Source: a virus. From it: a DNA stretch of 64,000 bases. Made by a program: the position numbers and the translations under genes. Numbering within the stretch: position 1 is the first letter of the stretch; the number at the start of each line of letters is the position of its first letter. The notes below the pieces were generated by a model, which saw only the letters and a program-made list of their open reading frames with translations, did not search any database and was not told where the DNA came from. Shown here one piece after another: positions 36,801 to 43,572 of this stretch. Where the stretch lies: the IMG/VR virus record IMGVR_UViG_3300020469_000038, positions 1 through 64,000 of that record; one strand, given 5' to 3'.

Positions 36801-38857
36801 GTGCATTTACTACTCCGGATAACGTACCAGCACCAGAGGAAAACATTCCAGGACAAGTACTTGACAGTTTAAGTATTAAAGTATTCCAAGAAACAGGAAG
36901 TGGAGCAGCAACACTAAACAGTAAAATTGCTATTAGTGATGGTTCCACAGTGCTTTATGAGATTGGACAAAACGTACTAGAAAGATCTAGTGTAATTGTT
37001 TATGTAGATGGTGTAAAACAAAACTTAGGTGATTATGCAATTAATATTGCTAACAACACTGTAGAATTTGTAAGTGCGCCAGTAGTGGATGCACCAATTG
37101 AAATACTATCATTTGGTATTGGCGGCGTAGAGATTTTAGATTATCAACAGTTTATTGCAGACGGCGAAACTGGTTTATTCTTAACACAAGCAGACTTTGA
37201 TAGAACTGCAATTGTTTATGTTACTGTAAATGGCGAACAGTTTGATGCAGGATTTATTGAAAGCACAGATGTTGTTGACACTACAGATAAAACACTTGTG
37301 CAGTTTGGTACAGTACCAAATAAAAATGATGTAATTAAAATTGTTGTACTAGGCGCTTCAACTGATTTAGATAGCACACTTTCAAGTGTTGTTAGAGTTA
37401 ACCAACAACAAATTATACACGATGGTAGCACAAGAAGTTATGACTTAGATAATTTTGTGCAATTAACCAGAGAAAGTTCAGCAGCAAGTACTATTGTAGA
37501 ATTGAATAATAGTAAATTGCGTGGTGTTGATACTGTATATTATGTGTACGACGGAATTACTAACAAATTTACAGTTGGTTCAGATCCTATTGAATCAGCA
37601 GGTTCAGTTCTACCACAGAACGTCAAAGTTTATATTAATGGTGTGCAGGCAAATTATATTGATGACTGGGTTTACAGTTCTACACAAAAAGAATTAACTT
37701 ATGTTTCAGCACTTAATGTTGGCGATACAATAAAAATTGAAAATGATCTAAGAGCAGAATACTTCTTAGACAATAATAATATAAGAATAAAAGATAGTGT
37801 AGCATTAACAACAGGCGATTCAATTAACGTTACTTGGTTTGGTGAATATCCTTCAATGTCAGTTGTAAGCGATGATTATACAGGCGGAAAGATTAAGTAC
37901 AGACTGCCATTTAAACCTGTGAATATTAGTTATGTATGGGTATATCTAAATGGAACTAGACTGAAGCGTGATATAGATTATACTATTGATATTGACAGAC
38001 AAAGTTTGTATATAAAAAATAATACAACAGATGCTGACATTGTTTCGATTGTTGCATTTGGTAATAAGACTTACAAATTGCCAAGTGCATATGAAATCAA
38101 TAAAGATATGTTAAACATTACACGTTATAGTAGATACGCTGCTGATGCAGATGTAATTCTTACAAAAGATTTACAATACTATGACAAAACTATAACAGTA
38201 ACAGATGCTTCAGGATTATCAGATCCTATTGTAAGCAAAAATATTCCAGGCATTGTCATCATTAACAACGAAAGAATTGAATATTTGGTTAAAGATGGTA
38301 ATGTACTGAAACAACTACGTAGAGGTGCTTATGGTACAGGTATTGCAGATGTACACAGTAAAGATTCACTTGTAATTGATGCTGGTACAAACAATATTAT
38401 TTCATATGCAGACGAGCAAGTAAGATACGATTTTGTCAGCGATGGCAGTTCAAACTTAATTGGTCCACTAGACTTTACTCCTAGTAAACAACTTGACAGT
38501 AACTGGTATGCAGGTACTATTCCAAGCGACTTTGGTAGATGTGATAGTTTAGAAGTGTTTGCCGGCGGCACACGTTTACGTAAAACTAGCCTGAAAATAT
38601 ACGATGAAACGCTTGGTTCTTACAGTCCTTTAGCAGATAAAACTCTTGAAGCGGAGTTTGCGGTTGACGGATCAACTAAGTACATACGTATAACGAATCC
38701 TTTGCCAGCAGGAACAAGGATTAGCATTATAAAAAGGATAGGTAATACTTGGTACGATAGGGGCGAAACAACCGCTACTACAGGCGTTACACTGCTTGAA
38801 AACACTACACCAATTAGTGTATTCATTGCAGAGAAGAGTACGAGATTACCTGAATAA
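24821..38857 (+). CDS. Giant modular baseplate/tail protein at the gp7 position
   Basis: At 4678 residues this fills 22% of the window and is one unbroken frame. It follows gp6, where T4 has gene 7 (1032 residues), and starts MADKKVFPNSNIPIRKTSEFLPDIFKTE, like large wedge-region proteins of marine phages. Modules seen: carbohydrate-binding-like segments with W/Y..GD.V...Y (near residues 226, 1462, 1719, 2204, 2435, 2548); six FG-GAP-like repeats at about 2165-2830 that should form a beta-propeller; and GxGY..xP..t repeats near 3240 and 3590. The rest is beta-rich. The C-terminus ends SVFIAEKSTRLPE. A transferred-looking insert lies at about 31855-32460. It probably joins wedge and fibre functions. 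Confidence 0.85.
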   Translation: MADKKVFPNSNIPIRKTSEFLPDIFKTEANDKFLAGVFDPLIQPGATDKLVGYIGRRYGKTYNSKDIYLDDDDTLRSRYQLEPGVTIEKDRKVENFHDYIDLKNILNFFGNYNERDDIINKQEHYSWNPAIDWDKFTNYREYFWAPQGPPSVPVYGQSSAVTSTYKVTTSVGSSWIFTPDGATNNPNVVLYRGQTYRFEVNSPTEGFVIRTNYDTGSLIYNPQITYFVGDYAIFDDKLWRAKVDVSPADGSTISVDSQDWELVDNNAVLDSLTYGGGIVNNGAKRGVIEFKVPQDAPDILYYQSDTDPNRLGQFIIGNIEDATFIDPELEIVGKKDYVSSNGVQLSNGLVIEFRGQVAQEKYATGTWLVEGVGKEISLTAFTDLIAPPVTSNVPEILFDNEGFDSQPYDDATQFPGSKDYITINRTSRDLNPWSRYNRWFHRSVLEYAHTQRGVDFEATEETRAKRPIIEFHPNIQLFNHGGVSKATVDYIDDFTTDIFSKIEGSTGYSVDGEFLFEGARVLVTSDTDNLANNKIYEVKFIVHNGRKQLTLKETLDTNSVENECVLVRRGSVNAGKMFHYNGYKWVASQPKTSVNQYPLFDLYDEQGYSFGDATVYPVTSFTGTPILSYAQGTGRTDTELGFKIKYQNINNVGDITFDFNLDKDSFQYTQLQSTVTVPINKGYLKIEGAYDNGWTKTDDAYLQPIVNTVKITEDDVSILDWSNTIDWGIVTDKLKVVFYKNGLKFNDTFTRTGATFTFETKFAAGDIVTIKIIDDVVPVTGYYEFPAGLEKNPLNTQVKEFTLGQATDHLTTSLEFNDEFEGVIPGVSNLRDLSGFQKFTKRFLKHSGVAAAAVTLLNDKNYNLIKSIQYSKKAYSVFKDNFIKKASEIDFEDVPADFVDNIIDELTRTKSVASPFADTDVIGSGAFTSIDYEVDDVGITTFALSTAFDINALNRKAVYVYINNRQLLLNSEYTVDSAFAFVRISKALVRGDQIQIREYVSTSFSYIPPTPTSLGIYKKYTPKKFLDDTYLEPREVIQGHDGSITQAYGDFRDDLILELEYRIYNNIKNNYDEKVFDIDSVIGSYYYRTDFTKSNIDDIVNQEFLKWVADTNLGYTLNTFFDSETPFTYTYNQMASPDGKEDLPGWWRGVYKYYYDTDRPHSHPWECLGFTEKPTWWDSEYGEAPYTNGNLLLWEDIRDGKIVQGDKAGIYPRYARTTIISHIPSDADGNLVDPLTSGLAQNFVLFNNAGSFKIGDIGPVEYAWRSSSEFPFAIAMAMCLLKPFEFITSNFDRAQTKRNLSNQIVDKTTETFITPADLQLPVAGGQQTSGLANYISCYVKSRGLDVADVQEDITHINVRLSSRLSGFVDQDQQRYSVDSKNPKSTSSNALIPNENFNIIFDVSSPIATLTYSGMIFEKTANGWTVSGYDDVKPYFEYYQVVPNQKDPVISIGGLSEAFTLWEPSKLYPNGSIVENRGVYYRAKETHTAEDKFDELFWTKLPALPITGATTAQRRRNFNTTAIKRLSYGEQFTTIQSVADFIIGHQEYLKAAGFVFDNYDGTTQSVQDWATALKEFMFWTQHNWSQGSLLTVSPGAQKLTITVPVGVADNLLDGFYEYNVLGSDGVPLDVKNINVNRQFQEFTITTSGTEDGLYYLKVNLVLKEHVTIFDDKTVFNDVIFDKPSGYRQERIRSQGFRTVDWDGDYTSPGFIFDNVNIVAWQPFRNYKLGDIVQYRSVNYTSLISHTSEQEFVPNNWTVLDSDPQKQLIPNFDYRINQIEDYFEVDSEGLGKSQRDLARHTVGYQTRTYLESIAEDPVTQFQLYQGFIREKGSKNPITKVFNKATNNSNGVQLDEQWAFKVGTLGGEAQSYNVELSLDTDKFRINPQPVVITPETGDFLDRYYRVNQSNFDYAPIPYTDNINPVSDTVKPTQTAGYVKLGQTEYVIKHFSDISSELNVNTVSNNEHIWITFSGPSWTVKRINVAFELPIISVIQAATTITIDFGKRHTFAVDEFIGIKNLDDISGFYQITAVTNNTITYELPQKAPNKTFNTTSAIYPIYFSDVRYNDFNDIGEEEIALLQNKSKLWIDHNGELKWEVVEKNKVYTDKQITNYGLSEPVRVGEKVVYNPTLKQVIASATAAPRVMVYLETTQGLSIKQILQPPDAFIDGNINSFGLEIAISPDSKWLAVGSPKATGISSNYRGEYNPYVSYGTNQIVLFAGRLYKSKVDIAPDGSSINIYSQDWEEVKSIEAVAFGSNDGETQMGSVTLYEWTLNQWNYRTTLLSPRLDAFEEFGHAIAMSKTATGYGMAVSAPGSLHTKGRVWLYHYTEATGWETIQNTNYVGEYNPGEIFYEGTITDDVLTVASTGDSTALAGKLKSGASVTGEGVLDGTYILEQLDWPVSDDGTVHTEKGGVGTYRVSKNHTPPTESVRMQSNYFYPSGSVVTYNGEFWQAQYDTYGDGSTISIDSNEWAKLDAVATQASLPQSIALEDDGSSLFTGLLTDGQVSELVMNGTRFGQSLSMSYDGNVLVVGAPDADNQFFPNYKGVWRPDYEYIQGDVVKYQNAFHRLSNIGPSQVPQDSTIRSYNEDPSNGYPWVDAGDSSASITGKMFVYRKNTAGNYVLSQTVAANNLNDYNDLDQGHPDVMAAGDKFGYAVAVDYSGNNIVVSSPQADINYQNQGSAYIFEYKNDSSVFEYRIVQKLESYEKFPNEFFGQSICISPNTSVIAIGANNSPYVQSTIFDNSESSFDEKRTTFKNFDGFTGSVYVFEKKEHSYYLTEKLDADLSLNESFGTSISCEENVVVVGSPDFIEPISEDNNIVFTGTKVGMVRMFKKPDGVSPLTVIASQPQHTDLEQIKRIALYKKDDDVKIQDLEFFDPAKLKILNRAERELTYKVPFDPAVYTIGTESVTVDEQIAWNNGKNIGKLWWNIANAKWIDYEQGDISYRTSNWGAQAVGSSIDIYEWVESKLLPSEWSLIADTTEGLNLNVSGQPLYPDDTVMAVKTVLNTNTGAATETRYGYWVRNKTTTPKDVLGRTISASTVSSLIASPGTVGNAIIALIDKNKFLFYNLKSIVNADQSILNIEYYADKDRKNAVHNEYQLLTEGVEESLPTDKLETKWLDSLIGYDVIGNRVPDTALPAKQRYGISFRPRQSMFVNKRKILQILIGNINTILKTNAFADTISYNRLDSVDPAPSDLLKLYDTKVAFYDDLETVGTIRVKKAELSVNIIDSEINSITIIEPGYGYKVAPNIEFEGDGTGAIATTTIDSQGRLSSVTVVASGKKYGYAIAKVRNFSVLVESDSTANDYWSVYAWDDIRQIFFRSRSQAFDTTNYWSKIDWWKEGYGETSRVVKEILSVYQEPTLSLREGDLLRINEYGAGGWAVFERQAGEPNGIILSNYVLVGRERGTIELSDTLWNTKTSGIGFDIVDSFDAGLYDKEVAIELRNIFNAIKEEIFVGDFAVEWNKLFFTSIRYLFNEQTYVDWAFKTSFINAIHNVGAFKTTPTYKNDSLTAYLDYINEIKPYRTTVKEFVSKYDQLENSYTSTTDFDLPPVYSVAEGKIINVDEQNELINTYPYNQWRDNKGFGITSIELSNTGAGYTSVPSVLITGNGSGAKATAYISNGKVSGIVVNEQGSGYTQTPVVTVVGGNGSNISDAKAVAILGNGKIRTNNVTVKFDRLSKEGKFTNFDFTQTFTSSGASAVFELLYPATINKNNIDILLDGQVVLDDEYTVSLYKQKNDLENVLRCRIIFNTNPAAGSIIKITYAKNDEILDSVNRITKYYNPGVGMPGKELHQLMTGMDFGGVLVQGTTFDVTGGWDALPWFTDSWDSVEAAADHYVVCDGSTGFITLPYAPTDGQIINIYLKRAGVERLPTIDNLQYSEEVAEPPTHRIDDPNYNDEWDSSSVINPHAQMPTFVGDGSTKVIEIGEYVQTNDGDILIFRPSTSDGSVTINDPNLVDTNISGGSLSYIPAPYGGGAYATATGITSEEITIDGSAFTTPDNVPAPEENIPGQVLDSLSIKVFQETGSGAATLNSKIAISDGSTVLYEIGQNVLERSSVIVYVDGVKQNLGDYAINIANNTVEFVSAPVVDAPIEILSFGIGGVEILDYQQFIADGETGLFLTQADFDRTAIVYVTVNGEQFDAGFIESTDVVDTTDKTLVQFGTVPNKNDVIKIVVLGASTDLDSTLSSVVRVNQQQIIHDGSTRSYDLDNFVQLTRESSAASTIVELNNSKLRGVDTVYYVYDGITNKFTVGSDPIESAGSVLPQNVKVYINGVQANYIDDWVYSSTQKELTYVSALNVGDTIKIENDLRAEYFLDNNNIRIKDSVALTTGDSINVTWFGEYPSMSVVSDDYTGGKIKYRLPFKPVNISYVWVYLNGTRLKRDIDYTIDIDRQSLYIKNNTTDADIVSIVAFGNKTYKLPSAYEINKDMLNITRYSRYAADADVILTKDLQYYDKTITVTDASGLSDPIVSKNIPGIVIINNERIEYLVKDGNVLKQLRRGAYGTGIADVHSKDSLVIDAGTNNIISYADEQVRYDFVSDGSSNLIGPLDFTPSKQLDSNWYAGTIPSDFGRCDSLEVFAGGTRLRKTSLKIYDETLGSYSPLADKTLEAEFAVDGSTKYIRITNPLPAGTRISIIKRIGNTWYDRGETTATTGVTLLENTTPISVFIAEKSTRLPE

Positions 38858-38860
38858 ATA
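38853..38860 (+). promoter_or_regulatory. Late-promoter-like site overlapping the giant gene's stop codon
   Basis: GAATAAATAC contains the stop codon TAA of the giant gene (38855-38857) within AATAAATA, 26 bases before the preferred start of the next gene. The same decamer recurs at 46191. Confidence 0.55.
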
Positions 38861-38885
38861 CACTATGAAACACGAAGAGACTGAT

Positions 38886-39527
38886 ATGCCAAAACAAACG
38901 GAAAATACTAAAGACCCTAAAAACCCTAATGAAGTAGGAGGGTTTAATTTCGAAGGTCACATTAAGATTTTTGATCCAGAAACTGGCGAAGTTTTTGAAG
39001 ATAAAAGGAATGCGATCCATTACGAAAATATGAGTATTGCTATGGTTAATGCGTTATCTAACCAAGGGCAAGGAACGATTTATGAAATGGCTTTTGGTAG
39101 TGGTGGTACTACAGTTGATCCAACTGGATTGATTACATACTTAACACCTAACACCGTTGGCACAAATTCAAGTCTATACAACCAAACATTTGTAAAAACT
39201 GTTGATCAGAATGCAATTGCAAACAGCGATCCAGTAAGAAACAAAATGGAAGTTAGACATATTAGTGGTGCTACTTATAGTGACATTATTGTAAGTTGTT
39301 TATTAGACTATGGTGAGCCAGACGAGCAACAAGCATTTGATAACAGTGTTGATATGGACGGCGATTTTGTATTTGATGAGCTAGGACTGAAATGGTATAA
39401 CCCAGCAGGAACAGGCAAGTTACTTACACACGTTGTATTCCACCCTATTCAAAAGTCATTAAACAGACTACTACAAATTGATTATACAATTAGAGTACAG
39501 AGTTTAACTGGCTTTACGGAGGTTTAA
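38886..39527 (+). CDS. Conserved virion structural protein
   Basis: A 213-residue protein from ATG 38886, chosen because AAGAGA lies just before it; another ATG at 38865 adds seven residues. Recognisable parts are GHIKIFDPETGEVFEDKRNAIHYENMS (about 23-49), IYEMAFGSGGT, SDIIVSCLLDYGEPDEQQAFDNS and THVVFHPIQKSLNRLLQIDYTIRVQSLT. These are found in a conserved structural protein of marine T4-like phages that sits beside the fibre genes. Its exact place in the baseplate is not known to me. It follows the giant gene with a late-promoter-like site between and is three bases before the first fibre gene. Confidence 0.8.
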   Translation: MPKQTENTKDPKNPNEVGGFNFEGHIKIFDPETGEVFEDKRNAIHYENMSIAMVNALSNQGQGTIYEMAFGSGGTTVDPTGLITYLTPNTVGTNSSLYNQTFVKTVDQNAIANSDPVRNKMEVRHISGATYSDIIVSCLLDYGEPDEQQAFDNSVDMDGDFVFDELGLKWYNPAGTGKLLTHVVFHPIQKSLNRLLQIDYTIRVQSLTGFTEV

Positions 39528-39530
39528 TAG

Positions 39531-41669
39531 ATGCCATATATTGTAAATTTTACAGATAGCGAAAATAAAACTCCAATTACAGTATTTGATAATACATCAA
39601 GTCAAGACACAAGTTTAACTTTTCCAGGACGTAATGTAACAGGCTACGGACAAATTATTGCAGAGAACTTTCTAAACTTATTAGAAAACTTTGCAAGTGC
39701 TAACCAACCAGTTAATCCAACTGAAGGACAACTGTGGTATGATACAACTAACGGTGTTTTACAGTTATGGGATAACACAAACTGGAAAGCAGCATCAAAC
39801 ATTCAAAAGTCACCAGTTGCACCTAGTGTAGAAACATCTAAAGTAGGTGAACTTTGGGTTGACACAACTAACCAGCAGTTAAGAATTTATACAGGTACAA
39901 GATGGCTACTTGTAGGACCACAAGAAAGTTCAATTGACGGACTACGTTATGGACCAGCAGTTGAAACAATTTCTGATAGTACAAACGCTGACAGAAGTAT
40001 ATTAATATTATACATTGGCGACAAACCAGTCGTTATTATTAGTAAAGATTCATTTACTCCTAAAATTAGTATTGCGGGCTTTGATGAAATTAAATCAGGT
40101 ATCAATATTAGTACACCAGCCAATGATCAAGAAGCAAGTGAATTTGCAAGTATTTTCTTAGGCGGTAACCTTCCAAGATTAGTAGGTACAGCAGCAAATG
40201 CTGATGCACTTAACATTGGTGGATTAGAAATTGCCGCAGGTAAATTTTTAAGATCAGATCAAGTTAATACAACAGACTTTGGAATCAACGTTAGAAACAA
40301 CAGTGGTTTAACAATTGGTATTGATGGTAACTTTAATATTAATACTTCTGCTACTGCTGCTAAGATTTATAACAGTGCTTCAGGAAGTTCAGTAGATTTA
40401 CAAACAAACAGAAACGGTGTACCAACAACAATTTTACGTGTTGCTGATAACAAAGTAGGTATTAACGTTGCTTCACCAGATCAAGAATTAGACGTTGACG
40501 GTAATGCACAAATTACAGGTACAATTAGTGTCACTAACGACCAAGAAACAATTAACTTAGAGACAGGTGCAATTGTTACAGCAGGTGGTATTGCTGTAGG
40601 TAAGAACCTACTTGTTGGTAATGCTTTAAGTGTTGTAGGAAATACGTTTACTAAAAACATTGAACCATCTACAACAGATACACATATCTTAGGTAGTTTA
40701 ACAAAACGTTGGAGTAACGTTTATGCTAAGAAAGTTATTGCAGACGAAATTGAAGGAACTATTAACGGTAACATTACAGGTAATGCTAACACAGCAACTA
40801 ACTTAAAAAATGTTACAAGTTTCCAACTTGCTGGAGACGTTATTTCAGATACAATTCAGTTTGATGGACAAGTTGGCGCAACAAATAAAATTTTTACAAC
40901 TGAACTAACATCAAATATTATTCAAGGTAAGGATACTCCTACTCCTAACGTATCAGAAATACGTGACGAAATATTAGTTTTTAGAGCAGTTTCAGACACA
41001 GGTGCAAGTACAGGTCTTTTAAGACAAAGTAGAAATACATTTATTGGCGACTTAGGTGTTCCAATAGGATCAATTATGCCATTTGCAGGAAACAATGTAC
41101 CATACGGTTATTTGTTATGTGACGGCGGCGAAGTTGAAAGAGCTAAGTTTCCGGATTTATTTGATGTTATCGGAACAAGATACAACGGTGTATCATCACT
41201 TAATGGTGCAGGAACATATAGACTTCCAGACTTTAGAGGACGCTTTGGTTTAGGTAAACACAATATGGATAATAATATTGATGTACCTAACGGCACAGGT
41301 GGATTTGTTGATAACGGTGGCGGCGAACCTGATACTGCTAGAGTAGAAGGTGTTGCGGCACAAACACTTGGTAGTACTAGTGGACAGAGTACTGTAACAC
41401 TAGATAAGAACAATCTTCCAGAACACGAACACACATTTGTTAAAGACCGTATTCAATATGCATCAGTTGCAGTTGGTGGAGCAGCGGTTGGAGATGCTGA
41501 CTTTGGACTTGGACCATCTATATCAAACGGCGCAGTGTATCAACCAAATACAGGTGGTATTGATGTTGACGGTACGGTTGCATTTAGTCAACCAATTGGT
41601 GTTATGAATCCGTTCTTAACAGTAAATTATATAATTAGATCGGGACCACCGAAATTTACAACAACTTAA
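39531..41669 (+). CDS. Tail fibre paralog 1 with a phage tail collar domain
   Basis: A 712-residue fibre. Residues 1-135 are the shared N-terminal module found in four genes here (GYGQIIAENFLNLLENFAS, GQLWYDTTNGVLQLWD, GELWVDTTNQQLRIY, WLLVGPQ). The middle is beta-rich with NITGNANTATNLK-type repeats. The C-terminus from about residue 510 is a tail collar domain (PF07484 type): GSIMPFAGNNVPYGYLLCDGGEV, FPDLFDVIGTRYNG, GTYRLPDFRGRFGLGKH and an LPEHEHTF His pair, as in T4 gp12 and similar short fibres. Such domains bind host receptors. Only this paralog carries the collar domain. Confidence 0.9.
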   Translation: MPYIVNFTDSENKTPITVFDNTSSQDTSLTFPGRNVTGYGQIIAENFLNLLENFASANQPVNPTEGQLWYDTTNGVLQLWDNTNWKAASNIQKSPVAPSVETSKVGELWVDTTNQQLRIYTGTRWLLVGPQESSIDGLRYGPAVETISDSTNADRSILILYIGDKPVVIISKDSFTPKISIAGFDEIKSGINISTPANDQEASEFASIFLGGNLPRLVGTAANADALNIGGLEIAAGKFLRSDQVNTTDFGINVRNNSGLTIGIDGNFNINTSATAAKIYNSASGSSVDLQTNRNGVPTTILRVADNKVGINVASPDQELDVDGNAQITGTISVTNDQETINLETGAIVTAGGIAVGKNLLVGNALSVVGNTFTKNIEPSTTDTHILGSLTKRWSNVYAKKVIADEIEGTINGNITGNANTATNLKNVTSFQLAGDVISDTIQFDGQVGATNKIFTTELTSNIIQGKDTPTPNVSEIRDEILVFRAVSDTGASTGLLRQSRNTFIGDLGVPIGSIMPFAGNNVPYGYLLCDGGEVERAKFPDLFDVIGTRYNGVSSLNGAGTYRLPDFRGRFGLGKHNMDNNIDVPNGTGGFVDNGGGEPDTARVEGVAAQTLGSTSGQSTVTLDKNNLPEHEHTFVKDRIQYASVAVGGAAVGDADFGLGPSISNGAVYQPNTGGIDVDGTVAFSQPIGVMNPFLTVNYIIRSGPPKFTTT

Positions 41670-41683
41670 GGTAGAGAGACTAG

Positions 41684-43555
41684 ATGGCATATCAAATTAA
41701 TAAAACAGACGGATCGATTGTAGCAACTGTTGCCGATGGTCAGATTGACAATATATCGACTGATATAACTCTTATTGGTAAAAACTATAGTGGGTTTGGC
41801 GAATCACTTAACGAAAACTTTATTAAAATACTTGAAAACTTTTCAAGCATTGCACAACCAACACAGCCTGTTAGAGGACAGATTTGGTATGACGCATCGG
41901 AAGCAAAACTAAAAGTTTATTCTGGTACAGCATTTGTTCCTGTAAGTTCAGCAACTATTGCAGGTACACAACCTGAAACACTAGGTGTTGGTGACTTATG
42001 GTTTAACGACAGTGACAAGCAGTTATACTTCTTTGACGGTACTAACACTATTTTGCTAGGACCAGACTATTCAGATAGTCAGGGTGTATCAGGATTACGT
42101 GTAACAAGCATACTTGATACATTGAACCAAACTCGTGTTATTACAAGTTTGTTTAATAACGGTGTGCTATTAGGTATATTTTCTAAAGATACATTTACAC
42201 CTAAAAATAATATTGAAGGGTACGAAGGAAGTATTATTCCAGGCTTTAATGCAAGTACACTTTCAGGTATTAAGTTTGATGTTACAACTACAAACTCAGA
42301 AAAACTTAACAATGTTGATGCTAGTTTATATGTTAGATCAGATACAGCAAACAGTTTACAAAATGCGTTACAAATTGAAAGTGATTTAGGCTTACAGTTT
42401 GGTGCAGGTGGACAGGGTGTTATTCAAGTTAGTAACGGTAACGTTCGTATGTCAAACCAGGCTACTGGTAAACAAATTATCTTTGACGTTAGATCAGATG
42501 CTACTACACAGGAAGAAGCAATTTCAATTAATCCAGAAACTAGAACTATTAAGTTGTATGACGGTCAACCTACAAGTACTGTTGAAATTGATGGTAGTGC
42601 AGAAATTGGTGGCGACCTAACTATTAAAGGTAGACTTACAATTAATGATGGCGACATTGCTGTTATTAGAGAAACAGAATTAGAAATCGAAGACAAATAC
42701 ATTGTACTTGCACAAACAGGCGACAGTGCAAGTAACTCAAACACTATTGCAGACGGTGGCGGTATTGTTCTTAAAGGAACAACAGATCACGTATTGATGT
42801 GGTCCGACTTAGGACTACCTGGCACTCCAGAATATCCTGCACTTGCTGCTCAATCTTGGACAAGCTCAGAAAACTTTAACGTAGCATCAGGCAAAGTGTT
42901 TATGATTGATGGTATTCCTGTACTAACTGGAAACAGTTTAGGTGCTGGTATTACAAGTATTCCAGGTGTTACAGCCTTTGGTACACAGAACGTTATTAAC
43001 GTTGGACCAGGCGTACCTCCAACAGCACAACTTAGAATTGAAAACACAAGACTTAGTACACTATCAGGCGCATTAGATCTTGAATTAGAACCACATACTG
43101 GAGGTAATGTTGCACTAGTTGGCGCTCCTAAAATTACAGGAGTAGCAGATCCTACTACAGCACAAGATGCTTCTACAAAAGAATATGTAGATAACACAAT
43201 TGAAACAAGAACAATACATTTTAGTATGGACTTATCAGATGGTAAACCAAACAGTTACATTGCAACAAACGTACTTGCAAACTTAGCACCACCAAGCGAA
43301 TACAGAGATGGTACTAATGCAAGAATCCTTTGTACACTATTAAGTAACTCAACAACAAGTTTAGATATTAATCCGTTGGTAAATCAATCAACAGCAACAT
43401 TTAATACTCCGTCAGGAACAGCGGCAGCGGTTACTAACGTTTCGGTATCACAGGCAACAGTTGATGCGCCAAGTGTTACAACTACAAGAATTATTAAAGT
43501 GTTCCAACTACTTGCAGGAGTTTGGACACACGTATCAGACACGGTGTTACCATAA
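41684..43555 (+). CDS. Tail fibre paralog 2
   Basis: A 623-residue fibre with the shared N-terminal module at about 1-130: ITLIGKNYSGFGESLNENFIKILENFSS, RGQIWYDASEAKLKVY, VGDLWFNDSDKQLYFF. The middle has beta-repeats such as EIGGDLTIKGRLTINDGDIAV and a segment EIEDKYIVLAQTGDSASNS. Near residue 500 it has TGVADPTTAQDASTKEYVDN, a motif common in trimeric fibres just before the tip. The C-terminal 120 residues form the likely tip and differ from the other paralogs. RBS-like GGTAGAGAGA precedes the ATG. It lies 14 bases after paralog 1 and 17 before paralog 3. Confidence 0.88.
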   Translation: MAYQINKTDGSIVATVADGQIDNISTDITLIGKNYSGFGESLNENFIKILENFSSIAQPTQPVRGQIWYDASEAKLKVYSGTAFVPVSSATIAGTQPETLGVGDLWFNDSDKQLYFFDGTNTILLGPDYSDSQGVSGLRVTSILDTLNQTRVITSLFNNGVLLGIFSKDTFTPKNNIEGYEGSIIPGFNASTLSGIKFDVTTTNSEKLNNVDASLYVRSDTANSLQNALQIESDLGLQFGAGGQGVIQVSNGNVRMSNQATGKQIIFDVRSDATTQEEAISINPETRTIKLYDGQPTSTVEIDGSAEIGGDLTIKGRLTINDGDIAVIRETELEIEDKYIVLAQTGDSASNSNTIADGGGIVLKGTTDHVLMWSDLGLPGTPEYPALAAQSWTSSENFNVASGKVFMIDGIPVLTGNSLGAGITSIPGVTAFGTQNVINVGPGVPPTAQLRIENTRLSTLSGALDLELEPHTGGNVALVGAPKITGVADPTTAQDASTKEYVDNTIETRTIHFSMDLSDGKPNSYIATNVLANLAPPSEYRDGTNARILCTLLSNSTTSLDINPLVNQSTATFNTPSGTAAAVTNVSVSQATVDAPSVTTTRIIKVFQLLAGVWTHVSDTVLP

Positions 43556-43572
43556 AGAATCAGGAGCGATAG

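Noticed and set aside
38796-38885. Upstream extension of the conserved structural protein
   Set aside because: It lies inside the giant gene's end and the conserved sequence and ribosome binding site favour ATG 38886.
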